Origin: Brachypodium distachyon
Lineage: Eukaryota > Streptophyta > Magnoliopsida > Poales > Poaceae
DNA length: 64,000 bases
Direction of reading: 5' to 3'
Assembly (NCBI RefSeq): GCF_000005505.3
Contig: NC_016131.3
Span: 63,225,355 to 63,289,354, forward strand
The notes under the pieces were generated by a model. That model did no database searches. It had not been told where the DNA came from and saw only the letters and a list, made by a program, of their open reading frames with translations. The translations under genes were made by a program, and so were the position numbers. Shown one piece after another: positions 11,153-24,000 of the stretch (within the stretch, counting starts at the first letter, position 1; the number at the start of each line of letters is the position of its first letter).

Positions 11153-14100
11153 ATGGGCCCCCCCGCTCCCACGAAAGGGAAAGGCTCCAAGAGGCCTACA
11201 GCTGGCAAGAACGAGGCGGCTTCCCAAAAGCCCGCCTCGGACAAGGATCGGAAGAGGAGGGAGCTGAGGGCCTCGTGCGCCTTCTTTCGTCCTGGCTACA
11301 ACGGCGAGGCGCTAGACAAGGTCTGGCACGCCGTTGCCTCGCGCTTCAACGAGTACGGGGAAACCCTCATCTTCCCCGCCGGCGCCGACCACCAGGAAAA
11401 CGACTTCCGGGTGTTCGCGCGCTTCATCCTTGCTGGGCTGGTACCCCCGTATTCCCTGTTCCTCCATGCGCTCATGGAGGCGTACCAGCTCCGAGTGGCG
11501 CAACTCCACCCCACCTCCCTCTTTCTCCTCACCGTCCTCCAGTATCTCCGCGAGGCGTTCATCGGAGTAATGCCGTCCGTGGCATTATTCCGGCACTACT
11601 TCTACCCCCGCATCGAGCAAGCGGGGGCGATGTCATTGGGGGTGGTGTTCCGCGCCCGCGACCGGATGAAATCAGATTTCATCGTCCGGTCGGAGAAGAA
11701 GATAGAGAAGGAGTGGCGGGCGGACTGGTGCTGGGTCCGCGTGGAGGAACCCGAAGAGTTCATCTTCATGCCCACTGAGCTGCCGGTGCCCAACTACACC
11801 TAGCGGAACCGCTACCATCGCGACGCCGAGCTCCTCCCCATCGTCACAAAGATCAAGGCCCTACGGCTAGCAGGGCTCATTGATCTCAACGTGGCGCGCG
11901 CCTACATCAGCCGGCGCATCGCGCCGCTGCAGCTTTGCTCCCGCCCCGTGTGGATGTACATGGGGTCCGGGGACAGGACACGCCTTCATCAAGGGAGCGT
12001 GGAGCCGGAGGCCATCCAGGCGTGGGTGAAGGGGATCACCGGCGAGGACGCCCCTGTGACGGAGCTGCCACCGGGGTTTTTCTCCCTCCACGTCGGCGTT
12101 CCGGAGCTGCACGACATCATCGCCGCCTACCCGCCCTGCAACGAGTGGGGGCTGATGATCGACTCCCCCGCTTGGACCCCGCGCCACCCTCCGCCTGCAC
12201 CACGCGGGAAGCGGGTGCTCGAGGAGAGCGAGGAAGAGTCAGAGGTCAGATGGCCCAACATCCCATCCTCCGACGACGAGGCGTGCCGGGTCGCCGGGAC
12301 CTGGGCTGTCATCCCCGTGGCGGACGAGGATGATGAAGGCGACGACGCGCCCCTGATCTTACGGAGGTCAAGGGCGCCCGCGGCGGCGGCCTCAGCGGTG
12401 CCCAGGGCTGCAGCACCCCCCCGGGCGCCCACGGCCCCGCCTAAGCGGGGGCTCTTCCGGGGGTTCGAGTTCAAGCTGAATCCCCCGAAGGACGGCACCC
12501 TGTTGGGAGCCGGCTAGCGGGGGATACCCGACTCGCCGCCCGTCCGGCCGAGCAAGAGGACGCGCCTTCAGGCCGGCACGAGGGCCGGCGCCGCCGCCAT
12601 TGCGCCCACCGCCGACCCGATTCTAGTGGAGGAGGAGCCGGCAGTAGGTACCGATCCCCTCCTTGACCCTATGGCACACGTTAATCCTGTTCGCTTACAT
12701 ACAACAGCGTCACCTTCTAAACTCGCAGGCGAAGTCCAGCCCGCGACAGGCGGCCCGGCGACAGGGGCCGGGGTTGGAGGGGAGGAGGCCCCTCCCGCAA
12801 GTTCAACGGCCCCGCAAGGTACCTACTTGGAGCCCCCTTGCGTCAATTACTGGGCATCCTACCCTTTTTTTGGAACTCTAAGCACTCTCCTTGTCGCGGT
12901 CCCGACGATGCCCGCAGCGGGGGCAGGCGCCGCGGTGGTTGACCTCGGCTCTGATGCCGAGGGCGCGGGGGCGAGGGAGGAGCCGGAAGGGGCTCCTGCG
13001 CCCAGCTCCCCTGCGGCGGACGCGACGGTGGCGGCACCCACCGTCGCTTCTGGGGTGCAGCCCGACAGTGCGTCCTGGGCCATGCAGACCGGGGTCGCGG
13101 ATCCCGCGTTCACCCCACAGGAGGTGCCTCCTGCCGGGGAGACGGCTGCTCCTCCATCCCCGCAACCCGTGGGTGCGGGTGTGGAGGAGGTTGCGGCAAG
13201 GGAGCGACAGGCTCCGCCGCAAGCGGATGACGCCCTCCCCGGCCAAACAATGGCGGCGGGGGCCTCATCGTCTTCTGCAGCTGCTCTCAGCCCGAACCCC
13301 GATGTACTCGCCGCGCCGACTTGGGACGCAATCACCTGGGACCCGAGCGTCTACGACCAAGGGCACCAGCTTCTCGACACGATCAAGGAGCAGCAGCTGG
13401 CATTCGTCACCTCCTTCAACCAGGTGAGGGAGCGCCACGAACTCGCGAAGGGCCAACTTGGCGAGGTGCGGCAGGCCGTCGAGAGGGAGCGGCAGGAACT
13501 CTCCTGGTTGCGGGAGGAAGTGCGCCTAGCCCGGCAGGCGAAGGACGAAGCTGTAGCGCCGGTCATCCCGGAGGCGGAGCACCACCGGCAGCTGGAGGCC
13601 CAGCGCGCCGAGCACCGGCAGGCTCTGGACTCGCGGGCCGAGGCGCACGCAAAGGCCGGGAAGGAGCACGAGGAGGTGCTCGCGATGGCTCAGGCTCGCC
13701 TCAACGAGAAGAGCGAGCTGGTTTGCAGCTACCTCTCCCAGCTCTAGGAGCTGCGCACCAAGGTGGAGGAGCAGGCTAAGGCGGCGGAGGACGCGGCAGC
13801 AGCGTCGGTCCGGCAGGAGAAGGAGCTCAACTCCGCCAAGGAGAAAAGCGCCCAGCTCGAGTCTACGCTGGCCGCCTCCCGGGAGGAGCTCGTCAAGGCC
13901 GACGAGGACAATGTGGCCAAGGCCACGGAGATCACGCGGCAGGCGGACCTCGTGCGCAAGGGCAAGCACGCTGTGATGCGGGCGTGCAGCAACCATGCCA
14001 CGCTGGTGGAGCAGCGCCGGAGGGAGATCCTGAAGCTGCTCGGGATCGCCAAGGCGGGGCGCGGCCCGCTACCGCGATTCGAGCTGTGGCCCGCGCAGGT

Positions 14101-14482
14101 GGATGGCACGGACGTCAGCACGCTGATCCCGTTCTTCTCTGACCTGGTGGGGAAGCTCGGGGCGCTCGACGTATGGATCTCCAAGTTCTGTGACCAGGAG
14201 ATCTTCACGTGCGCCAGGGGCATCGCTGGGACGATCCTCCCCCGGGTACACCTCCACCACCTGGACTTCCCCTTCGAGACGCTGCTGGACGCCTGGTCCG
14301 ACAGCGAGAACGGCCCTACCCACTGCCAGGCAGTGAGCAGGTTCGTCGATGAGGTGGTAGACCGGATGCAAAGGAAGTCGGAGCCCGAGCCGGTGAAGGG
14401 GCGCGTAGAGATAAACAAAAACTTTTCCTACGCGAACTCCCAAGATCTAGCCGAGGTAGAAGGCCACGAGGATTACCACTAG
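11153..14482 (+). pseudogene. Antisense extra ORF of Gypsy element 1 (Transposase_28-like, PF04195)
   Basis: One plus-strand frame runs from 11153 to 14482 with no frameshift, interrupted only by TAG codons at 11801-11803, 12515-12517 and 13745-13747. The N-terminal part (11260-12190) has FFRPGYNGEALDKVW and VFARFILAGLVPPYSLFLH. This fits the family annotated as 'putative gypsy type transposon' in grass elements; its function is unknown. Then follow acidic and Pro/Ala-rich linkers and a long coiled coil (13380-13960, many Glu/Lys/Arg heptads), ending in a conserved-looking LPRFELWPAQVDG region. Two stretches, 12648-12728 (81 bp) and 12819-12917 (99 bp), have GT...AG borders, are multiples of three and look like introns. 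A Copia LTR cuts the 3' end; the native tail probably resumes at 15721 and stops at 15760-15762. Confidence 0.7.
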
Positions 14483-15722
14483 ACGCGCAGTTGCGGATTA
14501 TTGATGCGGCGCCTTGATGCAGTGCAGTCCCTCGATCCGATCCAGCCGATCCAATCCCGCGATCGTCGAAGTGCTGAACGTACAGCACCTCTGCCGGTAT
14601 CCACACGTGCGAGGAGGAGCTCCGGCGGCGGACTGCTAGATCCGGTGCGACGGTTGAACTGAATCGGGCTAGGGTTCTCAACGCATGAGAGTGGAAAAAA
14701 CCGTGCCCTTTAGGCATCCCACGCCCCTGCTTATATATCGAGTGGAAGTGGGCTCCAAGCCTTGTGGCCCATCCACCCTGCGAGTCCAACTCGCATTGTC
14801 AGCCCAATTCCAGTTCGGGTCCAACCCGACCAAATACTTGCTCCCGCTCTTAAGTGTGTGACCCCACAGGCTCATGGCGACTTGGACACGATTGGAGTCC
14901 GACTCACAATCGATCAATCGGTAGCGGCTCCTAGCAGAACGTGCCGACTCCCAAGTACCATCGAGTCATGACGACGTACCTTCCAATGTGACATACGTCT
15001 TAGTCCCTTTTTGCCTCACGATATACCTTGTCGAACTATAGGCGATTAATCGTCATCTCTTTAATAGTTCAACTCTCTTCTCGATCTGTGATATACGATT
15101 CATCCGACTAACTCTTAGTCGATCAACCCGGTTAACAATTAACCAAGTCGCGCATGGCCATGCTTCCCGAATCATATCACTCGAGAGGGCCCAGAGAATA
15201 TCTCTCCAGTCGGAGGGGCAAAATCCCATCTTGGTTATCCACATCACACAGCTTGATTCTCAGTCAACCCGAACTCTGCCTTTATAACTGCCCTGTTACG
15301 GAACAACGTTTGACAGAACCTAAGTTGGTGATCCACAACTCGGATTGTGCGATAACCTCAGGTCTAAGGATTACATTGATTGAGACATGCAAATGACGAC
15401 CTACTCGTTGCATCTCAATATGGGTCAGTCCGACTCGCTAAACTCTTTAGCCGAGTCCGTGTAAGCTGGAATGACATCACCATGCCCATGACAAGTGGAA
15501 CCGAGTCATCAGCCAACTTTCACATTAGTCTAGGTTATGTGTCCAGCACAACCTCAATGACTAAGGACAATTTAGTATGAACAACATGAATACATAGTTC
15601 CACAATCAAATCACATATTCAATGATACATATCAGATGTTCAAACAAGGACAACTTAATAATATTTATGAATACATTGGGAATTACATCATACATGATTG
15701 CCTCTAGGGCATATTCCCAACA
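14483..15722 (-). mobile_element. Truncated Copia LTR (BARE/Angela-like) inserted in the antisense ORF
   Basis: On the minus strand this starts TGTTGGGAATATGCCCTAG at 15722, the hallmark start of BARE/Angela-type LTRs. It ends near 14483 without the usual CA terminus. No clean target-site duplication is seen, so the 3' end of the LTR is deleted. The insertion removed the native stop of the host ORF and supplied the TAG at 14480-14482. No gag or pol of this element is present. Confidence 0.7.
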
Positions 15723-17447
15723 GCCGGAGCAGGAGTCCCCAGCGGGAGACGCCGGCAACTAGTCGCCGCAGCTCCTTGCCGGTTCTCGTTTTTCTTTTAT
15801 TTTTTGACCTTTAATTTCTGTCAGTGTGGCGCTCGGTGCCGTTCAAACATTTAAAGCTCCATTAGTTCATGTAATCGCTTGCTATTTTTAAGAATTTCGT
15901 TCTTCGGTTCCACTTAGTGCTCATTTCTCGTTCACTGGGTGAATCTCTCGGCCCTCGTGTGTCAAGCCTTGTGTTGCCGGGGACCCGCGCACCACACACT
16001 TAGCCAGACCAGGGACCCGGGACGGACCCGCAGTGCCGACGTGGGGCTAGGCGGCAATGTCGAGCCACTCCGCTTGCGGGACAGCCTCTCCCAAGCGTGC
16101 GCTCACGGGACGGACCCGCAAGCCGCACGAGAGGCGCACTCCCACTGCAAGCGTCATTCTAACACCCCGGCCACACGGGAGGCCCGAGCCACGCCAGCGA
16201 GCCAACGTTCAGTGTCAGAAAGTTTGGCGTCCAAGATTAGGGATGCCACAGGAACGTTGTGGCAGGGCCACGCCGGCGCCAAGCACCGGTGGCGGCGCCA
16301 CCGCAGCAACCTTCGCCTCGGAAACACTTGTCGGAGGGGTGCGGCAGGGGCATGGCGGCAGTGCACCCATCAGCGCGGAGCGCTGATGGCATGCACCACC
16401 ACCGTGCCTCCGCGGCAACCCTCGCATTAGGGACACCCCTTGGAGGGGTACGACAGGAACGCTGTGGCGCCGCCGCCACCGGCGCCTGGCACCGGTGGCG
16501 GCGCCACCACAGTGTCTCCGCGGCAACCCTCGCCTCGGGGTAGCCTGGTGGAGGGGTGCGACAAGGACGCGATGGTAGTGCACCCGTCGGCGCTGAGCGC
16601 TGATGGTATGCAGCACCATCACGTCTCTGTGGCCTCCCTCGCCTTTGCGGCCGACTTTTGGCTTCGCTCTGAGCTGCTTCATGGCCATCGCTCCCTTTTA
16701 TAGGCACGGTGAAGAATCTTGCCGCCATGCGCGCCTAGTCACCACGGCGCACGTGGCGCTACACCCCTTGCAGCGCGGTACAGGCCCTGCCACCGCGCGT
16801 GCCAAGTCGCCGCGGCACACGTGGCGGCTCCCTCCGGCTGCAGGGTCCTCGGAGTGCGTTGAGAGCCTTGAAGTGCGGTTACCACGCACAACCGGGCACC
16901 GCTAACTGCCGCCCCCCGTGAGCGACCCACGGGCATCACGGTGTGCACAACTCCATCCTTGCCCTGCATGAAGGATCCTTACCGAGCCCAGGATGCTGCT
17001 GCAATTTTTTTCGAAATACACGATAAAAGGCACAACAGATAAAGCATGGGTAACCCTCCTGCCTCCTAGCCCCCGGGCACAGAAGGGTCGATACCAAACT
17101 TGGGTGTCAGCACTTTTCTTTCCAGGACGCAGCTCCTGCGTGATGCGTGTTGCGGGGGGCCCGGCAACGGCATGGCCCCGTGCCGGAGTATTCCGGCAGC
17201 GGGTTTTTTGTTTTTGAGGCTCCGGCAGCCCCCTGCTCACAACCAAGGATGGAAAGAGACTTCTGTGCACCTAGAGTAGGAGACAGAAGGAGGAAAACCA
17301 CACGAATAATCGAGGCAACTTGAAATTGAGGGGAGAATACTTATCTTTATTTAGAGAAACTAGTGGTTTACAATGGGGGGTTGCCCGGCTACACTAGTTC
17401 GAGAGGCATGCTACCGAAGCATCACCTGTGGGTCGGGCTCCGCCGCT
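15723..17447. other. Non-coding region between antisense ORF and pol, with a GC-rich repeat
   Basis: After the antisense ORF tail (stop at 15760-15762) there is a UTR-like stretch, a GC-rich repeat block (16284-16650), then sequence leading to the 3' end of pol. Open frames in this part are all compositional and none shows a known domain. Confidence 0.45.
16284..16650. repeat. Imperfect tandem repeat, period about 206 bp, rich in palindromes
   Basis: CACCGGTGGCGGCGCCACC occurs at 16284-16302 and again at 16490-16508. Each is followed by similar sequence (CGGCAACC or CAGCAACC, CTCGCCTCGG, GTGCACCC, GAGCGCTGATGG). The units contain self-complementary blocks such as GGTGGCGGCGCCACC and AGCGCTGATGG. 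The repeat has no coding signal. Confidence 0.6.
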
Positions 17448-20400
17448 TCACGGGTAGAACTTGCGCATGTGCTCTAGGTTCCAACAATTTTGCACCGACA
17501 AGCCTTCTTCGGTTTCCAGCCGGACAGCCCCCGGCCTAGTCACCTGCACTACCCGGAAGGGGGCCTCCCATTTCGGAGTCAGCTTGTTCCCGGCCTTCGT
17601 TGCTTGTATCCGGCGCAGGACAAGGTCTTCGATCTCGAGCTCCCGAGGACGGACCCGCCTGTCATGTTAACGGCGGAGCCCCTGCTAGTAGCGTGCAGCT
17701 CGCACAACAGCCCGGCACCGAAGTTCTTCGATGAAGTTTAGATCGTCAACCCTCTGCTCGTGTTGGCTTTGGTTGCCGTACGCGCGTACCCGAGGGGATC
17801 CATGCTTGAGCTCGAGGGGCAGCAACGCTTCTGCCCCGTAGACAAGGGCGAAAGGAGTTTCGCCCGTTGCCCGGCTAGGTGTGGTCCTGATCGACCGTAG
17901 CACAGGCTGGAGTTCTTCGACCCAGTGCTTCCCGTGGCCTTTGAGCTTGTCAAAGGTTCTCGTCTTGAGCCCCCGCAGCACTTCTGCGTTGGCTCGCTCC
18001 GCCTGCCCGTTGCTCCTCAGGTGAGCAACAGAAGCGAAGTGGATCTTGGTGCCCATGTCCTCGCAGTAGACTTGGAACACGGCGCTCGTGAATTGTGTGC
18101 CATTGTCGGTGATGATGCCGTTGGACACACCAAACCGACACACAATGCCCTTGAAGAATTTGATGGCTGCCTGTGTGGTCACGTTCCGCACTGGCTCCAC
18201 CTCCACCCATTTGGAGAACTTGTCGATGGCCACGAGCAAGTACTCGTAGCCGCCAACTGCTCTCGGCAACTTGCCGACGATGTCCAGCCCCCAGACAGCG
18301 AACGGCCAGGAGGATGGAATGACTTGCAGGGCCTGCATCGGCTGGTTACTCTTCTTTGCATGGAATTGACATGCTTCGCAAGTCCTGACCAGTTGCTCGG
18401 CGTCAGCCAACGCCGTAGGCCAGTAGAAGCCATGTCCGAACGCCCTGCCGGCCAGAGCCTGGGAGGCCACATGGTGCGTGCAGGTGCCTTGGTGTATCTC
18501 CTCTACCAGTGCGCTCCCCTCGTCTTGGGGCACGCAGAGGAGCTTCAACACGTTGGCACGCCTCCTGTGGAGGTTCCCATCCACCAAGACGTACATCTTG
18601 GCTTGCCGGGCTAGGCGCTCCGCAGCAACATCATCTTCCGGGAGGGCTTCTCTCTTCAGGTAGCGGGCGATATCCACCGCCCAAGGCGGGGTTTCCCTGC
18701 TCACGCATGCCGCTACCTCGGCGGCATGGACCTCCACTGTCGTGGGGTTTCCTTCGGTTGCCGGGGGGGCTTCCCCGGCAGCCGGATTGGGGCCAACCGA
18801 AGGCGCAGTCTGCCTGTGCCAGAACACCCCCGCCGGAACCTTCCGGCGCTCTGCTGCCAACTTGGACAGCTCGTCAGCCGCAAAGTTGTCCTTGCGCTTG
18901 ACGTGCTTGAACTGCAAACCCTTGAACTTGTGTTCCAGCTTGCGGACTTCGTCCACGTACGCTGCCATCGGCGGGCGGTCGTAGTCCTTGTTAACCTGGT
19001 TGATCACGAGTTGGGAGTCCCCACGAAAAACTAGGCGCTTGATGTCCAGGGCGATCGCCCCCCGCAACCCGGCGAGCAACCCGTCATACTCGGCCGTGTT
19101 GTTGGTGGAGTTGGGGAAGTCGAGCTGGATGGCGAACTTCAGCTGATCGCCCGTAGGCGACTCGATGACAATTCCGGCGCCAGCCCCCTGCAGGCTGAAT
19201 GCTCCGTCGAAGTACAGAACCCAATGGCCTTCATCTAGCTTGCCGGGCAGGCTGGTCTCCAGCTCCTCTTCTTCCACGCCGATTGAAGTCCACTCTGCAA
19301 CGAATGGTAGCCAGGAAATGCATCCAAAAAACTCAGCAAATCGCAACCGGCAGTGGAATCTACTATTTGGTCAACGCGAGGTACAGGGAAAGGATCTTTT
19401 GGACACGCACGGTTAAGATCAGTAAAATCTACACACATGCGAAGTTTATTTTCCCCCTTGGGTACCACAACAGGATTAGCTAACCAAGTGGGCTACAGTA
19501 CTTCCCTGATAGCCCCGCAGCTTTGAGCTTGTCCACTTCTTGATTAATGAAATCTTTACGCTCCTGTGCTTGCCGGCGGATCTTCTGCTTGATGGGGCGG
19601 GCGTCTGGGTGCACCGCGAGCCGATTCTCGATCACCTCCCTAGGGACTCCGGGGAGATCCAACGGTTCCCAAGCGAACACGTCGGCGTTCTCCCGGAGGA
19701 AAGTGACGAGGGCGCTTTCCTATTCGGCGGTGAGGTTTGCACCGACGGTGATGGTGCGTTCCTCGTTGCCGGCTTGAAGGGGCAGCTTCTTCACCTTGGC
19801 GGTCTCCTCCTTGAGCTTCTGGCCCTTGACGGGGCGTGAGCTCGAGCCTGCGCCTCCCCCGGTAAGTCCTTGCGGGGCAGCGCGTGCCTTCTTCGCTGCG
19901 GGGGCATCGCCCAGCAGCAGGCCTCCACTCCCGGCGGCATCTTTGGCGCCGGAGTCGGCCGCGGCGGCGGTCCTGACAACCTCACCGACGCACCAGGCCG
20001 CGTCCTTGAGGTCTCACCCGATGGAAAGGACGCCGTATGTGGACGGCATCTTCATCACACCATAGGCGCAGTGGGTCGTCGCCATGAAGTTGATCAGCGC
20101 CGGCCGACCAAGGATCCCGTTGTAGGGCAACGGGGTGTGCGCCACGTCGAACCCCAGGTGCTCGGTCTTGAACGCTTCCCGGGACCTGAAGGTAACCGGC
20201 AGCGTGATGCGCTCCAAGGGGCGCACGATCCCGGGGTTCACTCCTCAGAACGGGTCAGTGGGCTTCAGCCGCTCCAGCGGCAGCTGAAGTTTCTCCATCA
20301 GCCTGGCGGACAGGAGGTTCAGCCCCGCTCCGTTGTCCACCAGCACTTTGGTCACCGTCACGTTGTTGATGATCGGTGAGACCACGAAGGGTAGAACCCC

Positions 20401-20799
20401 TAAACCCAGCTGCCGGGCTGGGTGATCGTCGGCGCTAAAGGTGATCGGCACGTGCGACCACTTCAGCGGCTGCTGCGCTTCCGCGTCCGGCAACAGCACA
20501 CACACCTCCCGGGTGAGGTGCTTCACAGCGGCGTGTGATGAGAGAGCGTAAGCTCTCCCATGGATGTAGGAGACGCCGCGAGGCTCTTGGAAGCCGGGCT
20601 CGTCGCCCGCGCTGCCATCAGACTCACGCTGCTCCTCAGCGCGAGCCTTGTCTCGTCCTCGGGGAGGGCACTCCCTGCCGGCACGGGCCTGGCCGCGTCC
20701 CCCCTGGGGTTCCTCTCGCGGCCTGAGCCTGCCGGGGCGCCCTCGCCTTGTGGCTGCTAGGCGGCGAGCGCGAGGAGTTCGTCCAACTCCGCGCTCCAC
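17448..20799 (-). pseudogene. Gypsy element 1 pol: protease, truncated RT, RNase H, integrase
   Basis: Domains in order on the minus strand are: aspartic protease (VLVDNGAGLNLLS, about 20300-20350); the first part of RT (FAWEPLDLPGVPREV, then KLRMCVDFTDLN and FLDAFPGYH, 19310-19680); RNase H (YFDGAFSLQGAGAG, TNNTAEYDGLLAG, GDSQLVINQ, from about 19230 down); and integrase with an HHCC-type zinc domain (about 18370-18490) and DDE residues in GLDIVGKL, IITDNGTQF and SNGQAERANAE. The C terminus (HMRKFYP, TGA at 17448) resembles Tekay/RIRE2-type elements. Breaks are a one-base loss and TAG at 19493-19495 in RT, a deletion joining RT to RNase H near 19302-19307 that removes the YxDD catalytic motif, TAG at 17685-17687 and TAA at 17667-17669. 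Confidence 0.85.
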
Positions 20800-21016
20800 G
20801 CTTCGTGTGCCGGCGTGCCTTCATGCGGCTTGTACTGCACCATGACTCGCGCGGCAATGATGGCTTCTGGCAGGGTTTGGGCTGAGGCAATCGATTCTTC
20901 GACCGGCTGCCCTCCGCCCTATCCCCTGGCGCACCCGGGTGAGTGGGGTGCGATGCCGTCGGCGTCGCTCGCGACTCGGTGTGCTCATGGCGCAGCTGCC
21001 GCTGCCCATGCGGCCC
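20800..21016 (-). pseudogene. Residual gag/linker of Gypsy element 1, left of the nested LTR
   Basis: This continues the element between the protease and the nested solo LTR. Arg/Pro-rich minus-strand frames are present, but no capsid (retrotrans_gag) domain can be read, so most of gag appears deleted. The last five bases, GGCCC (21012-21016), are the target duplication of the nested LTR. Confidence 0.5.
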
Positions 21017-24000
21017 TAAAGCGATCCTCCCCCTTACTAAGGTTCGATCTCTGTGTTTACTGTGCTAGTCCCTGGATCGACTCACTAGCACACACAGTTT
21101 CATGATGAAGTATACAGAAACAAAGGTCAAAAGTACTTTATTACATCGCATCATCCAGAATTTAAATAGTACTTACAACCTTGCATGACCTCTTGGGCCA
21201 GCATAAAACAAATACTGTTTCATCATCATAAAACAATGTTTCAAAACTGCAGCGGAAAAGGGTAGAACATAAGGGCCACACTACTCCAAGGTGAGCGCAT
21301 GTTCGAATTTAAGCACATGACCCACAACAAAATGACGGACCTCACTCATCATCGGATTCACCTGCATTGTTAATTGCAGCCACTACGTGGTCAATACATT
21401 TGAATGTATTGGCAAGTTCACTAGAGATATAACAGATCCTATCAAGTATATGTAGTATTTGGCTAGGTGGGGTTTGGCTATTTGCATAAAAGCATCATTG
21501 TTCAATCCTATCATTTTTAAACAAATAGTTTTGAATTCTATTGGACACGGGGTAGAAACACCCATGCTCCTATTAACCTAGGCACATTGAGTAGAAACAT
21601 CAATGCTCCTACCGAGTTCAATCCATTCGTTTTATTAGGAAATTTGAATGAGTGAGACTTTCCTTACAGCTCCGATGTCTTGTTGCTCATAATTGTCCGT
21701 AACCGGGGACACGGCTAAGTACTTAGTTTGACACTCTCGAGAGGTGGTACACTTTACCCACAAGAAATCGACGTGTTAATCCCTTACTGTCCTCAGGGTA
21801 GAGTAGCAACGGCATCGATTACATGAATTTTCAGAACATATTCCCCCAAACCACCTGAGGGACGCGTTCCAACCTACACTGCTACATACCGATGTCACCT
21901 CGGATCCAGGTTCATATTTCTTACATCTATCCTGGCAGAGCCCATAATACCATGTGGTTGTACTGCAAGCTACTAAACAGGAAACTAGTCCAGTCTCTGG
22001 TTATCCCGGGTGGCATCCCACATTGTGACGCAGGCGCTCCCCGAATCGCACGGGGAGAGGACCATGGACGCTCCCTAATCACACGGAGAGACGACTCAGC
22101 GGGCCCCATAGAAATGGACCTAACGTCACGACATCCAAAAACTCAAAGCAGCCCACCCAGGACGGTTCATTGAATTACTTGTTTCGCCATACACTAGGAA
22201 AATCATATTGTAATTCAATAGTATCACATTGTAATAATACCACCCTCGTATATTATCATAGCATAGCATTTTACTACTACGATGGCGATTGGTGATGTGG
22301 ACATGGCAAAGGTATCCTATACTACTAGGTCAGATCATAGCTAGCATAGATACAATAATAATCCTAACAATGCAACTAATAAAATCTAGTGCATAATAAA
22401 ATAATAGGATGATGGTCAAAGTGAACTTGCCTTGATAGTAGTTGGTATTCAAACACTCTTCGCAATCACACAGTTCGCTCTCCGAGAAAACTATACAATC
22501 AAGCAAACATACACATACATAAACACACCATACAAGCAAAAGAATATGTATGCCATGATGCAATGCAAAACATGTGACATGAGTTTGGTTTATTTTATTT
22601 GGGTGATCTACTGATCCAAGGCCTTGAGAATTAAGCACATGCAATTAGAGTTTTTAAGCAAAAGCAAAGGCTAGGGTTTAAACCCTAAAATGAGGTTTTA
22701 TTGGCATCAGCCAAATAGATTAGTTCAAAATATTTATTTCTCTGTCCCATTGGACAGAGGACAATAAAAAAAAAAATTGGGCACTGGTTCCATTCAAAAA
22801 GGACTTATAAATAAATAGTTATGATTTAAATGGCATAAAACTCTAATCTGTGATTTGAATGTGATTCAAATATTCAAATTTGAATTTGCACAGTGCCAAA
22901 AGATTCTACACTTCCTAAGGATTCCAAAAAGGTGTGGATCACTAAATTTGGCCAAATAGATTTAAAGTTGTGATCATTTGAAATAATAGGGTCTATCTGC
23001 AAAAGTGCCTTTTAATTAATCCGGGGAAATAAAATTAGATTTTTATTTTATAACTCGGGTGCCACGTGGCGCATTATTATTGGACGGTACCGGTTCGGTT
23101 TATAAATAAATCCGAGCCGTTAGATCTAACTTATAAAGATCGGACGCTCCACAGTGCGTACCGGTTCGTTTTATAAGTGATCTAATCCTAGCCATCGATC
23201 TAGATCGGACGGACGTGGGCGCTCGAGGCTTACCGGCGGCGGCTAGGTTTCTGGCGAGGATTCCGGCGACGCGGGGCGCGGCGGTGGGCTCTTCCGGCGA
23301 GGCCGGCGGCGCGGAGAGAACACGGGGAGACGCGGCGCGGCAAGGCGAGGTTGATGGCGCGGTTTTCGGGGCGAGGCGGGGTCGCGGGCGTCGCCTAGGA
23401 TGACGTGGCCGTGGCGGCGCGGCAGCGGACTCCGGTGCGGCCTCGGGCGTTCGTCGACGGGGAGTTGCAGCGCACGGGAGTGAAGATGGCGCGCGTCAAA
23501 CGAAGCGCAAGGGGAAGATGCTCCAGAAATTTGTGAATGGCGGCGGCGACAAAATAAAATAGTCGGGCCAAAATGGCCGGGCCGGTCCGTTTGCTCCCTT
23601 TTTTTTCTTTTACCCTTTTCTTTTTCTGTTTTTCTTATTCCTTTGATATCTTTTGGTTTTGAACTCCAAATTGGTCCAAATAAATCCCAGAAAATTTGTA
23701 AAATCATGTTCCACCATGATACAACTTTTGGGAGTATTTTCCCCTCAAAATAAAATATATAGAAGTACATTTGCCCTATAAATGCCTTTAGGGCTATATA
23801 TCCATTTAAACAAAATACTTTTCAACTCCAAATAATTATCCAAAAACTATGGGATAGCTTATATATGCATTAAACCCCTTTTATGCATAAACCCTATTGG
23901 TTTGAAAATTCCAAAGCTCAAATGGGTGTAAACCAAATCTTTTAAATACTTTTGAGATTCAAATTTGAATTCAAACATGCAATTGTGGCATGATGCTTAA

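Noticed and set aside
16057..16905. Several overlapping ORFs near 16-17 kb as a possible small gene cluster
   Set aside because: They all fall in the palindrome-rich tandem repeat and GC-rich spacer of Gypsy element 1 and show no homology or start context.
17925..18614. Plus-strand ORF of 229 residues opposite the Gypsy integrase
   Set aside because: It is a shadow of the integrase/RNase H coding strand, which carries all the conserved motifs.
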